DNA of 64,000 nucleotides, taken from contig JAKQEE010000070.1 of assembly GCA_029558635.1 (NCBI GenBank), positions 186,001-250,000 of the forward strand. Reading direction: 5' to 3'. Origin of the DNA: Pseudomonadota bacterium. GTDB taxonomy: Bacteria > Pseudomonadota > Alphaproteobacteria > Micavibrionales > Micavibrionaceae. Position numbers and translations under genes: made by a program. Of this stretch, positions 42,859-52,834 are shown one piece after another. The notes under the pieces are model-generated. The model ran no database searches, was not told the DNA's origin, and saw only the letters and a list, made by a program, of their open reading frames with translations. Positions within the stretch are counted from its first letter, which is position 1, and the number at the start of each line of letters is the position of its first letter.

Positions 42859-44547
42859 CTATTCCAGTTTCTCCAGATAGGTGAGCATACGACGACCGAT
42901 TTCATCCGATGCCGAGACTTTGAGATCGATGCGATCTTCAATCGCTTCTATCACGCCGACATCATAGCGGTCCTGAATAATCACATGAATGGCAGGGTTG
43001 GCAGCCTTGGCCGCGTTGATGATTTCCATGGTTTCAAACACATCGGGAATGGCTATGATGATTGCCACCGCTTTTTCAATGGCCGCACTTTCGAGTGTTT
43101 GAGGTGATCCGGCGTCGCCGGCGATGGCGTGAATGCCCTGTTTTCTCAGTTTTTCGACCATCTCGCGGTTGCTGTCGATGACCACCAGATCATTGCCGTT
43201 GCCGTCGATATGGTCGCAGATATAACTTCCCACACGGCCAGCCCCCACAAGAATGACCGTTCTTTTAAGTTTGTGGACTTCCGATTTTTTAAGGCTCGCC
43301 AATCCGTCCTTGCGCCCCTTATTGGCCCACGCGAACCATGACGGGTGTTTCTTCGACAATTCGTCCACCGCATAGGAAATGACGAACGCCATCGGGTTGA
43401 ACAGGATCGAGAGAATGGCTGCCGCCAGAATGACGTCGCGACCTTCGGGCGGCAACAATCCGTATGACAGACCGAGCGTTGCCAGAATGAAAGAAAATTC
43501 GCCGATCTGGGCCATTCCGGCAGAGACCAGCATCCCCGTTTTCATCGAATATTTGAACCAGATCACGATCAGAAAGGCGGCCACCGATTTGGCGACGACA
43601 ATCATCAAAACACAAAAAGCCACGATAAACGGATGGCTGATGATGATTGCCGGATCGAACAACATGCCGACCGAAACAAAGAACAGCACAGCAAATGCAT
43701 CCTGAAACGGCAAAGCGCGATCGGCCACTTCGCGAGACAAATCCGACTCCTTGATCATCATGCCGGAAAAAAACGCCCCCAGCGCCAAGGATACGCCAAA
43801 AATCTTTCCGGCGGCAAAGGCGACACCCACTGCGACCGCGATTACCGCCAAAGTAAAGAGTTCACGGGAGCGGCTCGACGCCGCAAGCCCCAGCAGCAAG
43901 GGAAAAACCTTCTTGCCGATCACCAGCATAAAGGCAATGAACAAAACGATCTTGAGGGAGGCCAGACCCAGTGCCGATGCGGCGCTCCATAATGGCCAAT
44001 CTTCCGTTTCACTTTGCATCTCAATAGTTGCCAGAACCGGAACCAGAACAAGCGCCAGAACCATCACCAGATCCTGAACAATCAGCCAACCGATGGAGAT
44101 TTTTCCGGTGATGGTGTCGAGCAAATGGTGATCTTCCAGTGCACGGGTCATCACCACCGTACTGGCCACCGAGCAGGTTAACCCGAAAATCAGGCCCGCC
44201 CCCAGTGTCCATCCCCACAACGTCGCGGCGGCCGCCCCGATTGCGATTGAAACCGCCATTTGCGCCAAGGCGCCAGAGATGGCGATTTTCCTGACCTCAA
44301 GCAAATCCTTAATCGAGAAGTGAAGACCCACGCCGAACATCAGAAGGACAATTCCAACCTCGGAAAGCTCATCGGCAATTTTCTGGTCGGCAACAAATCC
44401 GGGGGTGTGCGGTCCAATCAGAATTCCGGCAAACAAATAGCCGATCAGCGGCGACATGCGCAATTTGGTGGCGATCAGGCCGCAAATAAACGCCATGGTC
44501 AGACCAAACGCAAGGGTCGTTACCAGCGGCATTTCATAGGAGGTCAT
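42859..44547 (-). CDS. Kef-type K+/H+ antiporter (CPA2) with RCK domain
   Basis: 562 residues. About 12 membrane segments of the Na+/H+ exchanger fold (about 1-390), then an RCK/TrkA-N nucleotide-binding domain beginning VILVGAGRVGSYICDHI (about 415). The architecture is that of E. coli YbaL/KefB/KefC. It should export K+ in exchange for H+ and be gated by nucleotide or ligand binding. No KefF/KefG-like ancillary gene is next to it, so it is more like YbaL than glutathione-gated KefC. Confidence 0.92.
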   Translation of the reverse strand: MTSYEMPLVTTLAFGLTMAFICGLIATKLRMSPLIGYLFAGILIGPHTPGFVADQKIADELSEVGIVLLMFGVGLHFSIKDLLEVRKIAISGALAQMAVSIAIGAAAATLWGWTLGAGLIFGLTCSVASTVVMTRALEDHHLLDTITGKISIGWLIVQDLVMVLALVLVPVLATIEMQSETEDWPLWSAASALGLASLKIVLFIAFMLVIGKKVFPLLLGLAASSRSRELFTLAVIAVAVGVAFAAGKIFGVSLALGAFFSGMMIKESDLSREVADRALPFQDAFAVLFFVSVGMLFDPAIIISHPFIVAFCVLMIVVAKSVAAFLIVIWFKYSMKTGMLVSAGMAQIGEFSFILATLGLSYGLLPPEGRDVILAAAILSILFNPMAFVISYAVDELSKKHPSWFAWANKGRKDGLASLKKSEVHKLKRTVILVGAGRVGSYICDHIDGNGNDLVVIDSNREMVEKLRKQGIHAIAGDAGSPQTLESAAIEKAVAIIIAIPDVFETMEIINAAKAANPAIHVIIQDRYDVGVIEAIEDRIDLKVSASDEIGRRMLTYLEKLE

Positions 44548-44659
44548 ATCTGACTCCTGATAGGGTTGTCATAGGTTTGAATGCGCAGAAAGGGGAGATG
44601 ATCCCCTTCCTGTCAGTATACCCGTTTTTGTTACCTGTGGTACAGGGTTTTTGCCTTTA

Positions 44660-45913
44660 TTACCTTACAACAGCAAGCTTGGCAGCGGTGGTGCTGGCCA
44701 CCATCCCTGCAAAGGTATAGCGCACGTTGGCGATAAATTGCTGACCGCTGATCGATTTGCTTTTATCCGGTGCGAGGTCGCCTGTCAGGTCCCACGTCTT
44801 GAGGCCTGCCTGAATGGTCGTGACCACGGCTTGTTTGAGTTTATTCGCAAGCTCAACGCCATCTGTCTGGCCGTTCAGTTCCGCTTTGTGGCGGATGGCT
44901 TCGGCATAGGCAAAAATATGCGCGGTGGGGTTGGCCAACAACAATCCTTTTTCATGCCATGCGGCCTCCAGATCCGGGGCCGTTCCGTGCGGCGGATCGG
45001 CGAGCAGCGTTCCATCGGCAGAGACAAGCGTTGAATCCATAAGGCCCAGAGATTTATGTTCGCCGGCCACTTGGTCGGAGACCACGTCGCCGTCATAGTT
45101 TTTAAGGGCGACGATCATATTATTGAGTTTCCCTTGCGGGATTTTCGAGACGACCGAGTCGATCAATTGCACTTTGTCGGCAAATGTAAGACCTGCGGCT
45201 TCGAATTTCTCGGCGTAGCTTTCTTTGAAGATTTTATTGAAGATGTCGATAAAGCGGCCATCGTACACGGGGTTGATCGTATCTTTGGCGGCAAAGATCA
45301 CGGATTTGCTATTCGAGAGGGCTTGTTGAAATACCGCATGGGCGTAATCGCGGATCGAATGATCGGTTTCGGTGGTGAGCATCATCACGCCTGCATCAAC
45401 CTTGCGATCTTCGACCAGCGTTTCAGTTGTCCCGTCTTCGCCTTCGAAAGTGACCTTGACTTTGCCCTTGCCCGAAATTGCGACGTTCGGCGCACCGTAA
45501 ATGCCGCCCACAGCTTGACGCGCGATGGTCACATCATGCATCAGGGGCGCGTATTTTCCGATCCCTTCGATTTCAATCGTGTTGCGCATAATAGCCGCGC
45601 CATTGATCGCGCGGCGGATAATACCGTTGGGCGAATCCCATTTTTTGGAGAGACCCATTTGTTTGGTTTCTTCCATCGTCGGGGTGATGGTCGGTCCCTT
45701 GACGGCGGCTTTATGTTCTTTCAAATCGGCAATGGCCGCGTTCAGGGCTTCGTCGTTCGTTTTATTGCGTGCCTGCAAGGAGATATCGTGGACTTTCCAG
45801 TCGATCTCGAAAAACGGCGCGATCAGTTGCTCGCGAATTTCCTTCGACATGTGCGGCCAGACGCCGTCCCCTGTCATATCGACAATCGACCCATTGATTT
45901 TATATGCGGACAT
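44660..45913 (-). CDS. icd: Isocitrate dehydrogenase, type II, with NAD-type cofactor motif
   Basis: 417 residues from the ATG 7 nt after GGGGAG. It aligns with eukaryote-like homodimeric isocitrate dehydrogenases: KWDSPNGIIRR, the substrate Arg residues in IMRN and ARQA, and KNYDGDVVSD with the metal-binding Asp residues. It is divergent: the usual HGTVTRHYR stretch, whose Arg-His grip the NADP phosphate, reads HGTAPDLEAA. An Asp at that place is the hallmark of NAD-using relatives in the superfamily (HGTAPDI). It may therefore use NAD. Main role: oxidative decarboxylation of isocitrate in the TCA cycle. The downstream Kef gene is on the same strand. Confidence 0.88.
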   Translation of the reverse strand: MSAYKINGSIVDMTGDGVWPHMSKEIREQLIAPFFEIDWKVHDISLQARNKTNDEALNAAIADLKEHKAAVKGPTITPTMEETKQMGLSKKWDSPNGIIRRAINGAAIMRNTIEIEGIGKYAPLMHDVTIARQAVGGIYGAPNVAISGKGKVKVTFEGEDGTTETLVEDRKVDAGVMMLTTETDHSIRDYAHAVFQQALSNSKSVIFAAKDTINPVYDGRFIDIFNKIFKESYAEKFEAAGLTFADKVQLIDSVVSKIPQGKLNNMIVALKNYDGDVVSDQVAGEHKSLGLMDSTLVSADGTLLADPPHGTAPDLEAAWHEKGLLLANPTAHIFAYAEAIRHKAELNGQTDGVELANKLKQAVVTTIQAGLKTWDLTGDLAPDKSKSISGQQFIANVRYTFAGMVASTTAAKLAVVR

Positions 45914-46001
45914 CGGAAAGCTCCCCAAGCGTGGTGTTAAAGACTATTATTCCACAGTGCAGTATCGCGGGGAAAGATTAACAATTTGCTGATATAACGG
46001 G

Positions 46002-46029
46002 TTGGTTTTTAAATATTTCCGTCTATGAT
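46002..46029 (+). promoter_or_regulatory. Candidate leaderless promoter of the DUF1223 gene
   Basis: TATGAT (46024-46029) ends 6 nt before the ATG, and there is no Shine-Dalgarno sequence. A weak TTGGTT (46002-46007) lies 16 nt upstream of the -10. Confidence 0.35.
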
Positions 46030-46035
46030 TTAACT

Positions 46036-46812
46036 ATGAAAAAGAAAACGCATTTTCTGTTATTCGGGGTGTGCCTGCTGATTGCGGCGTGGCTGTCTTT
46101 CGGGCGCGGGAACGGAGTTTCAGCTTCGGTTTTGCCAGAAACGCCGCTGACCGGTCCGGTGGTGGTTGAGTTGTTTACTTCACAAGGATGTTCGTCGTGT
46201 CCTCCGGCGGACGAGTATTTACATCAGCTTTCCACGCGCGCGCATGTCATTGCTCTATCGTGTCATGTGACCTATTGGGACAGATTGGGGTGGGATGACA
46301 CGCTTGGCCGCGATTTTTGCGGTGAACGGCAAGGCTCCTACAGTACGGCCCAAGGGCGCGGTGGCGGGGTATTTACGCCCGAGATGGTGGTCAACGGTGT
46401 TAAAAGCGTGATCGGCAACAAGAGCTGGATGATCGTCAATGCCTTGAAGGTTCAGGACGGGCGGGTCAAGCCCATTTCGATTGTGAAGGAAGATGACGGC
46501 AGTTTCCGTGTGGCTTTGCCTGCTCATAATATCGCACAAAATCACCCGACGCGTATTGTGGCATTTTTTTACAGGCCGGATGAAACCGTTCCCATCGGGC
46601 GCGGCGAGAATTCTGGGCAAACTTTGACCTATGTACGACCTGTCCTATCCATGTCGACTCTTCTCGGCCATTGGGACGGGCAAAACAAAACCCTCTCTAT
46701 TAAAAAGAGCAATATTCCCGACGACGCGGCAGGATTCGCCGTCATCGTCCAGCGCGGCGAAAACGCCGATGGCGCGATTATCGAAGCGGGAGAAATCAGG
46801 TTTAGAAATTAA
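46036..46812 (+). CDS. DUF1223 thioredoxin-fold secreted protein
   Basis: 258 residues with a signal peptide or anchor (HFLLFGVCLLIAAWLSFG). The core begins VVELFTSQGCSSCPPADEYL, the DUF1223 signature with a CxxC-like site, and continues HVTYWDRLGWDD and VFTPEMVVNG. Common in Alphaproteobacteria and thought to be periplasmic; the biochemical role is not established. It overlaps the exonuclease gene tail-to-tail by 11 bp. Confidence 0.9.
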   Translation: MKKKTHFLLFGVCLLIAAWLSFGRGNGVSASVLPETPLTGPVVVELFTSQGCSSCPPADEYLHQLSTRAHVIALSCHVTYWDRLGWDDTLGRDFCGERQGSYSTAQGRGGGVFTPEMVVNGVKSVIGNKSWMIVNALKVQDGRVKPISIVKEDDGSFRVALPAHNIAQNHPTRIVAFFYRPDETVPIGRGENSGQTLTYVRPVLSMSTLLGHWDGQNKTLSIKKSNIPDDAAGFAVIVQRGENADGAIIEAGEIRFRN

Positions 46813-47347
46813 AACCCAGAGATTTGTATCTGAGATAAAGTTCGGCGGTCAGGCGGGCGTCAATTAAAGCTCCGTGATGAATGTTACGAGACGATCTGTC
46901 TATTCCGAATCTATCCAGCATGTCATTCAGACTGTTATGTTCAGGATCAATTTTTCTGGCAAGCGTTTTCATATTTATCCAGCGCGCGTGGTCGATCGGT
47001 GTACGACGCGATCTTTCAAATTCCTTTTCCATGAATTTTTCATCCACCGATTGAGGCCCACCTTGATAGAGCCAGCAATGATGCGCAATAGGGGAATCGC
47101 CGATAAATTTCTTTATATCATCAATCTGCAACGGGAATATGAGGTGTTGTTCCAGAAACTCTTGCGTGAGGCCGTGAAGTTTCTGATTTTCCGGAGGAAT
47201 TGGCCGCCCATGAGGATGAAAGAACCATTCTTTCTCTTCGCCTATCCGTGCCTTGTCGAATACTTCTACCAAGCCCAGCGCGATTATTTTCGCTCCGCTC
47301 TCCAGATCCAGATCTGTCATTTCAGCATCGAGAACGACAACGCGCAT
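46802..47347 (-). CDS. DnaQ-like DEDDh 3'-5' exonuclease (stand-alone)
   Basis: 181 residues resembling the exonuclease domain of DNA polymerase III epsilon, including LHGLTQEFLEQ, the NSLNDMLDRFGID stretch and a C-terminal HHGALIDARLTAELYLRY. Exo I reads DAEMTD rather than the usual DTETTG, but Asp and Glu are kept; Exo II Asp lies in SVDEKF; His and Asp of Exo III are kept. The polymerase-binding tail of epsilon is absent. It is probably a separate exonuclease or proofreader. It starts immediately beside the guaB stop (no gap), suggesting cotranscription. Confidence 0.85.
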   Translation of the reverse strand: MRVVVLDAEMTDLDLESGAKIIALGLVEVFDKARIGEEKEWFFHPHGRPIPPENQKLHGLTQEFLEQHLIFPLQIDDIKKFIGDSPIAHHCWLYQGGPQSVDEKFMEKEFERSRRTPIDHARWINMKTLARKIDPEHNSLNDMLDRFGIDRSSRNIHHGALIDARLTAELYLRYKSLGFNF

Positions 47348-48913
<1,566 letters not shown>

Positions 48914-48932
48914 TCACCTTTTACCTTCCTTA

Positions 48933-48970
48933 CTCCCTCCCCCTTGAGGGGGGAGGGTCAAGGTGGGGGT
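48933..48970. repeat. Palindromic C/G-run repeat
   Basis: CCCTCCCCC (48935-48943) pairs with GGGGGAGGG (48949-48957) around a short loop and is followed by a TCAAGGTGGGGGTGGG arm. This is the style of dispersed extragenic repeat also seen at 37031 and 49461. It could end transcription of the RcnB-like gene. Confidence 0.55.
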
Positions 48971-48974
48971 GGGC

Positions 48975-49379
48975 CTAAAAGACACGAACGGACCACAGCA
49001 CCATTTTCGAGCCTTGGGAGATCAGCAGAACGTCCGGTCCGACCTGCACGTACCGTGTGCCGCGCGGGGCGGGGCGCAGACGCCCCAGCGCATGGCGCGA
49101 GACCGGCTCGCATTTCACAAAATACGGCAGCGGGCGACCGATTTTATAGGGCTGTGGCGCGTAATGATAATTACGGTAGGCATTGTTCCAGTTGTACTGG
49201 TGGGTGTGGGTGTATCGGTGCGTGTCATAGCGGTACGGGCCGTCATTGTAACGATAACGGTTGTCGTGGCGGCCATTATCGGCAAAGGCAGCGGGTGAGG
49301 CCAGAACCATGACCGCCGCGAGTGTGGCGAATGCAAGTGTGGCGCGTTTTATCAAAGATGTGTGAGCGTGTGTTGTCAT
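48975..49379 (-). CDS. RcnB-family periplasmic protein
   Basis: 134 residues from the ATG after GGAGGAAACT; an upstream extension of the frame lacks a ribosome-binding site. Signal peptide (LAFATLAAVMVLASPAAFA), a His/Tyr/Arg-rich spacer and a C-terminal RcnB-like domain (PYKIGRPLPYF, APRGTRYVQVGPDVLLIS). E. coli RcnB modulates nickel/cobalt efflux. Whether this one handles metal is not shown, though its spacer is His-rich. Confidence 0.75.
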   Translation of the reverse strand: MTTHAHTSLIKRATLAFATLAAVMVLASPAAFADNGRHDNRYRYNDGPYRYDTHRYTHTHQYNWNNAYRNYHYAPQPYKIGRPLPYFVKCEPVSRHALGRLRPAPRGTRYVQVGPDVLLISQGSKMVLWSVRVF

Positions 49380-49460
49380 AGTTTCCTCCGTTTTTAGCAA
49401 CGTTTCGCCTGTTAAACGGAGGCTGTTCGGGTTTTCCCCCTCTTGACATTCCCTCCCCTC

Positions 49461-49650
49461 TGTCATCCCCGCGCAGGCGGGGATCCAGTTTTCTAAAACG
49501 CGAAGACTTCCGCGGGGCCGTCATTCCCCGAATCCTGAAAGGATTCTAGGGGAATCCATGTCCATTTTCTGGATCGCCCTAGAGTTTTTTTAAAACTCGG
49601 GCGATGACGCCAAAAAACAAATCACCCGCCTAAAGCGGGGGATGCAGGAA
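49461..49650. repeat. Cluster of REP-like palindromes
   Basis: Four hairpins in a row: ATCCCCGC/GCGGGGAT (49465-49484), a CATTCCCC...GGGGAATCC nested hairpin near 49520-49560, ATCGCCC/GGGCGAT around an AAACTC/GAGTTT inner stem near 49573-49607, and CCCGC/GCGGG near 49624-49640. Each is flanked by GTCAT or GATGAC. The 282-bp gap 49380-49661 contains nothing else I can support. Confidence 0.65.
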
Positions 49651-49661
49651 AATCAATTATC

Positions 49662-50303
49662 TTACCCCAATTGATTTATCAAAAAATTATAGACGGAAAT
49701 AACGTATTCTCGCCAAATCCATCCCACAATAACAACAATTCCGAGAATAACATACCCTGCGGTTTTTTGAATTGTCTGTTCTTTCAAACTTTCGACAAAT
49801 TTCTTTTTATAAGATGTGCGCGACTCATGTTTATTTAGAGTCATAGCTATATGCTGATCTAAATAGTGACTCATGATGATAATCTCAGAAGTGATGTCCT
49901 TTCTATCTATTTTCTCAGGAAATCCCTTTCCAAGCATTCTTTGATCTGCATCTGCCATTTCGCTATATATTCTTGCATACATTCCGCGCATATGGTTGGA
50001 AAGCGTGTCTAATTCCAATCTGATATTAAGTTTATTTTTTTCTGACTCTTCAGCGACTAACCTGATTAACCGCTCTGTGGAATCTTCTAAAAATGGCTCG
50101 ATATATCTTCCCCAAAATACCTCTCTTGGACTCCCTTCAAATCCAACCCCAGACCATGAACAAATTTTTCCTTCAAAAGTTGTTATGTGACCTTTCCCGC
50201 TTGCAAAGTGCATAACCCAAGAGGTAATTTTTTGGAGAATACTTCTCTTTTCTTCATCAACTCTTTTCTGAATTAGAGGAAGGAGTACTGGTTGATCCGC
50301 CAT
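49662..50303 (-). CDS. Hypothetical tail-anchored membrane protein
   Basis: 213 residues, clearly more AT-rich than guaA and guaB around it. It is soluble and helical up to about 180 (KNKLNIRLELDTLSNHMRGM), then has one hydrophobic segment (about 183-200, AGYVILGIVVIVGWIW) and a short tail. No family recognised. It lies between a cluster of extragenic palindromes and guaA. The base composition suggests recent acquisition. It may depend on the guaA transcript. Confidence 0.65.
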   Translation of the reverse strand: MADQPVLLPLIQKRVDEEKRSILQKITSWVMHFASGKGHITTFEGKICSWSGVGFEGSPREVFWGRYIEPFLEDSTERLIRLVAEESEKNKLNIRLELDTLSNHMRGMYARIYSEMADADQRMLGKGFPEKIDRKDITSEIIIMSHYLDQHIAMTLNKHESRTSYKKKFVESLKEQTIQKTAGYVILGIVVIVGWIWREYVISVYNFLINQLG

Positions 50304-50324
50304 GTTTTATGCCCTTTCCATCCC

Positions 50325-51878
50325 CTACTCCCATTCAATCGTGCCCGGGGGTTTGCTGGTGATGTCGTAGACGACGCGGTTGATGCCGCGGACTTCGTTG
50401 ATGATGCGGTTCGCGACCCGCCCCAAAAACGCATGATCGTAGGGGAAATAGTCCGCCGTCATGCCGTCGGTGGATGTCACCGCGCGGAGCGCGCAGACAT
50501 GATCATACGTTCTATCGTCGCCCATCACGCCCACGGTCTTGACGGGGAGGAGGACGGCGAAGGCTTGCCAGATTGTATCGTACAAACCTGCGTTTTTGAT
50601 TTCCTCGATATAAATCTTGTCGGCGTTCCGCAGTATTTCCAGTTTTTCACGCGTGATGTCACCCGGAATACGGATGGCGAGGCCCGGGCCGGGGAACGGG
50701 TGGCGGCGGATAAAGTCTTCGTTCATGCCAAGCTCGCGGCCCAATGCGCGGACTTCGTCCTTGAACAATTCGCGCAGTGGTTCGACCAATTTCATGTTCA
50801 TGCGTTCGGGCAGGCCGCCCACATTGTGGTGTGATTTAATCGTGACCGACGGGCCGCCGATGAACGAAACAGATTCGATCACATCGGGGTACAAGGTTCC
50901 TTGCGCCAAGAAATCCGCGCCGCCGATGCGGTTCGCGCAAGCCTCGAACACTTCGATAAACAATCCGCCGATGATTTTGCGTTTTTGTTCGGGGTCAGTG
51001 ATGCCTGCGAGCTTGCCCAAAAACAATTCCGACGCGTCTTCGTGGATGAGGGGGATGTTGTAATGATCTTTGAAGAGGCTCACGACTTGTTCGCTCTCTC
51101 CTGCGCGCATCATGCCGGTATCGACATAGATGCAGGTCAACTGGTCGCCGATGGCTTCGTGGATCAGGATGGCAGTGACCGAGGAATCCACGCCACCCGA
51201 AAGACCGCAGATGACGCGTTTGTCGCCCACTTGTTTGCGGATTTTTTCGATCATTTCCTGACGGAAGGAATTCATCGTCCAGTCGCCTGCGCAGCCGCAA
51301 ATATTATGTGTGAAGTTTTTAATGAGGGCCGCGCCATGCGGGGTGTGGACGACCTCGGGGTGGAACTGGACGCCGTACATTCTTTTATCGTCGTTGGCGA
51401 CGGCGGCGCAGGGGGCACCTTCGGAAATCCCCACGATTTTAAAACCGTCGGGGAGTTTGGTCACGCGGTCGCCATGCGACATCCAGACCATTTCCTTACT
51501 GCCCTTGTCCCACACGCTGTCAAACAATTTGCACTGTTCGGTAATCTCGACATAGGCGCGACCGAATTCTTTATGGTCCGACCCTTCGACCTTGCCGCCC
51601 AATTGTTCGCACATGGTTTGCTGGCCGTAGCAAATGCCCAAAAGTGGCAGGCCCATTTCAAACACAAATTGCGGGGCGCGGGGCGACCCTTCGGCGGTCA
51701 CGCTCATCGGGCCGCCAGAGAGGATGATGCCTTTCGGGGCGAAGTCTTTGACCTTTTTCTCGTCGGCGTGATTGAACGGCCAGATTTCACAATAAACGCC
51801 GCTTTCGCGCACGCGGCGGGCGATCAATTGCGTTACTTGGGAACCGAAATCGAGAATGAGAATGTGGTCGTGGGTCAT
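50325..51878 (-). CDS. guaA: GMP synthase (glutamine-hydrolysing)
   Basis: 517 residues from the ATG giving [14 protein letters not shown]; the frame extends 20 codons upstream without a ribosome-binding site. The glutamine amidotransferase has catalytic Cys in LLGICYGQQ and His-Glu in VQFHPEV. The synthetase has the PP-loop SGGVDSS and the C-terminal dimerisation domain. Converts XMP to GMP. Confidence 0.98.
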   Translation of the reverse strand: MTHDHILILDFGSQVTQLIARRVRESGVYCEIWPFNHADEKKVKDFAPKGIILSGGPMSVTAEGSPRAPQFVFEMGLPLLGICYGQQTMCEQLGGKVEGSDHKEFGRAYVEITEQCKLFDSVWDKGSKEMVWMSHGDRVTKLPDGFKIVGISEGAPCAAVANDDKRMYGVQFHPEVVHTPHGAALIKNFTHNICGCAGDWTMNSFRQEMIEKIRKQVGDKRVICGLSGGVDSSVTAILIHEAIGDQLTCIYVDTGMMRAGESEQVVSLFKDHYNIPLIHEDASELFLGKLAGITDPEQKRKIIGGLFIEVFEACANRIGGADFLAQGTLYPDVIESVSFIGGPSVTIKSHHNVGGLPERMNMKLVEPLRELFKDEVRALGRELGMNEDFIRRHPFPGPGLAIRIPGDITREKLEILRNADKIYIEEIKNAGLYDTIWQAFAVLLPVKTVGVMGDDRTYDHVCALRAVTSTDGMTADYFPYDHAFLGRVANRIINEVRGINRVVYDITSKPPGTIEWE

Positions 51879-51995
51879 TGTCGTTTTACCTTTGTTTTGA
51901 ATGGGTTCTTTTAACCACAGATGCACACGGTTGAACACCCATTTTTGCGGTTTCGGTACACATCAAAGGCAATTCGTGGTAGCATCGCTTCCGTT

Positions 51996-52832
51996 ATGCC
52001 CCTGCCCTTTACTCTCTCTTTCGAATTTTTTCCGCCTAAAAACGACATTGGCCGCGAGGCGTTGCTGGCGGCGGCTTCTGCTTTGGTGGCTTTGAAACCC
52101 GAATTCGTGACCGTCACCTTCGGCGCGGGCGGGTCAACCAAATCGGGGACCTTCGAGACCGCCCAGATCTTGCAACGGGAGACCGGTCTTAAAGTCGGGG
52201 CACACCTCAGTTATTTTGGAATCCCTAAATCCGAGTTGTTCGCTTATGCGGATACATTATGGGAAAATGATATCCGCCATCTGGTGGCGTTGCGGGGGGA
52301 TATTCCGACGGGACAACATCCGGCCGATTTCAGGGAACCCGATTATTTCGAATATACCAGCGAGTTTGTCGAAGCGTTGCTGGCACGGCATCCGTTTGAC
52401 ATATCTGTTGGGGCGTATCCTGAAAAACATCCTGATGCCCCGTCTTTGGCTGCGGATCTTGTTGCCCTTCAAAAGAAATGTGACGCGGGTGCGGCGCGGG
52501 CTATTACCCAGTTCTTTTTTGAAACGCCGACTTTTGCGCATTTTATGGATGAGGTGCGGGCGGCGGGGATTACTACGCCCATCGTCCCCGGTCTTTTACC
52601 CGTGAGCGATCTTGCAAAAGTTTGCAGTTTTGCCGAAAAATGTCGAGCACATATTCCGGCAACCCTTAAAGAAATATTTACCGAAGGCGACGATCCTCTT
52701 CGGGTTGGCGCGGAGTTTCTGGCGCGACAAATTTCTGAATTGCGTGGAACGGGTGTTACGCATTTTCATTTTTATACGCTTAACAAAGCGGATATGATCT
52801 TATCCGCACTCAACCATATCAAAGGACTTTAA
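51996..52832 (+). CDS. metF: 5,10-methylenetetrahydrofolate reductase
   Basis: 278 residues from MPLPFTLSFEFFPPK. The open frame begins 25 codons earlier, but MetF proteins normally begin near this motif; no strong Shine-Dalgarno sequence is visible at either start, so the start is uncertain. The FAD-binding barrel has SFEFFPPKN, the VTFGAGGST motif, LVALRGD and the QFFFE segment. It makes 5-methyl-THF, the methyl donor used by MetE encoded 2 nt downstream. Confidence 0.93.
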   Translation: MPLPFTLSFEFFPPKNDIGREALLAAASALVALKPEFVTVTFGAGGSTKSGTFETAQILQRETGLKVGAHLSYFGIPKSELFAYADTLWENDIRHLVALRGDIPTGQHPADFREPDYFEYTSEFVEALLARHPFDISVGAYPEKHPDAPSLAADLVALQKKCDAGAARAITQFFFETPTFAHFMDEVRAAGITTPIVPGLLPVSDLAKVCSFAEKCRAHIPATLKEIFTEGDDPLRVGAEFLARQISELRGTGVTHFHFYTLNKADMILSALNHIKGL

Positions 52833-52834
52833 AA

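Noticed and set aside
51879..51995. SAM or cobalamin riboswitch before metF-metE
   Set aside because: No conserved core of SAM-I, SAM-II, SAH or cobalamin riboswitches is visible in the short gap.
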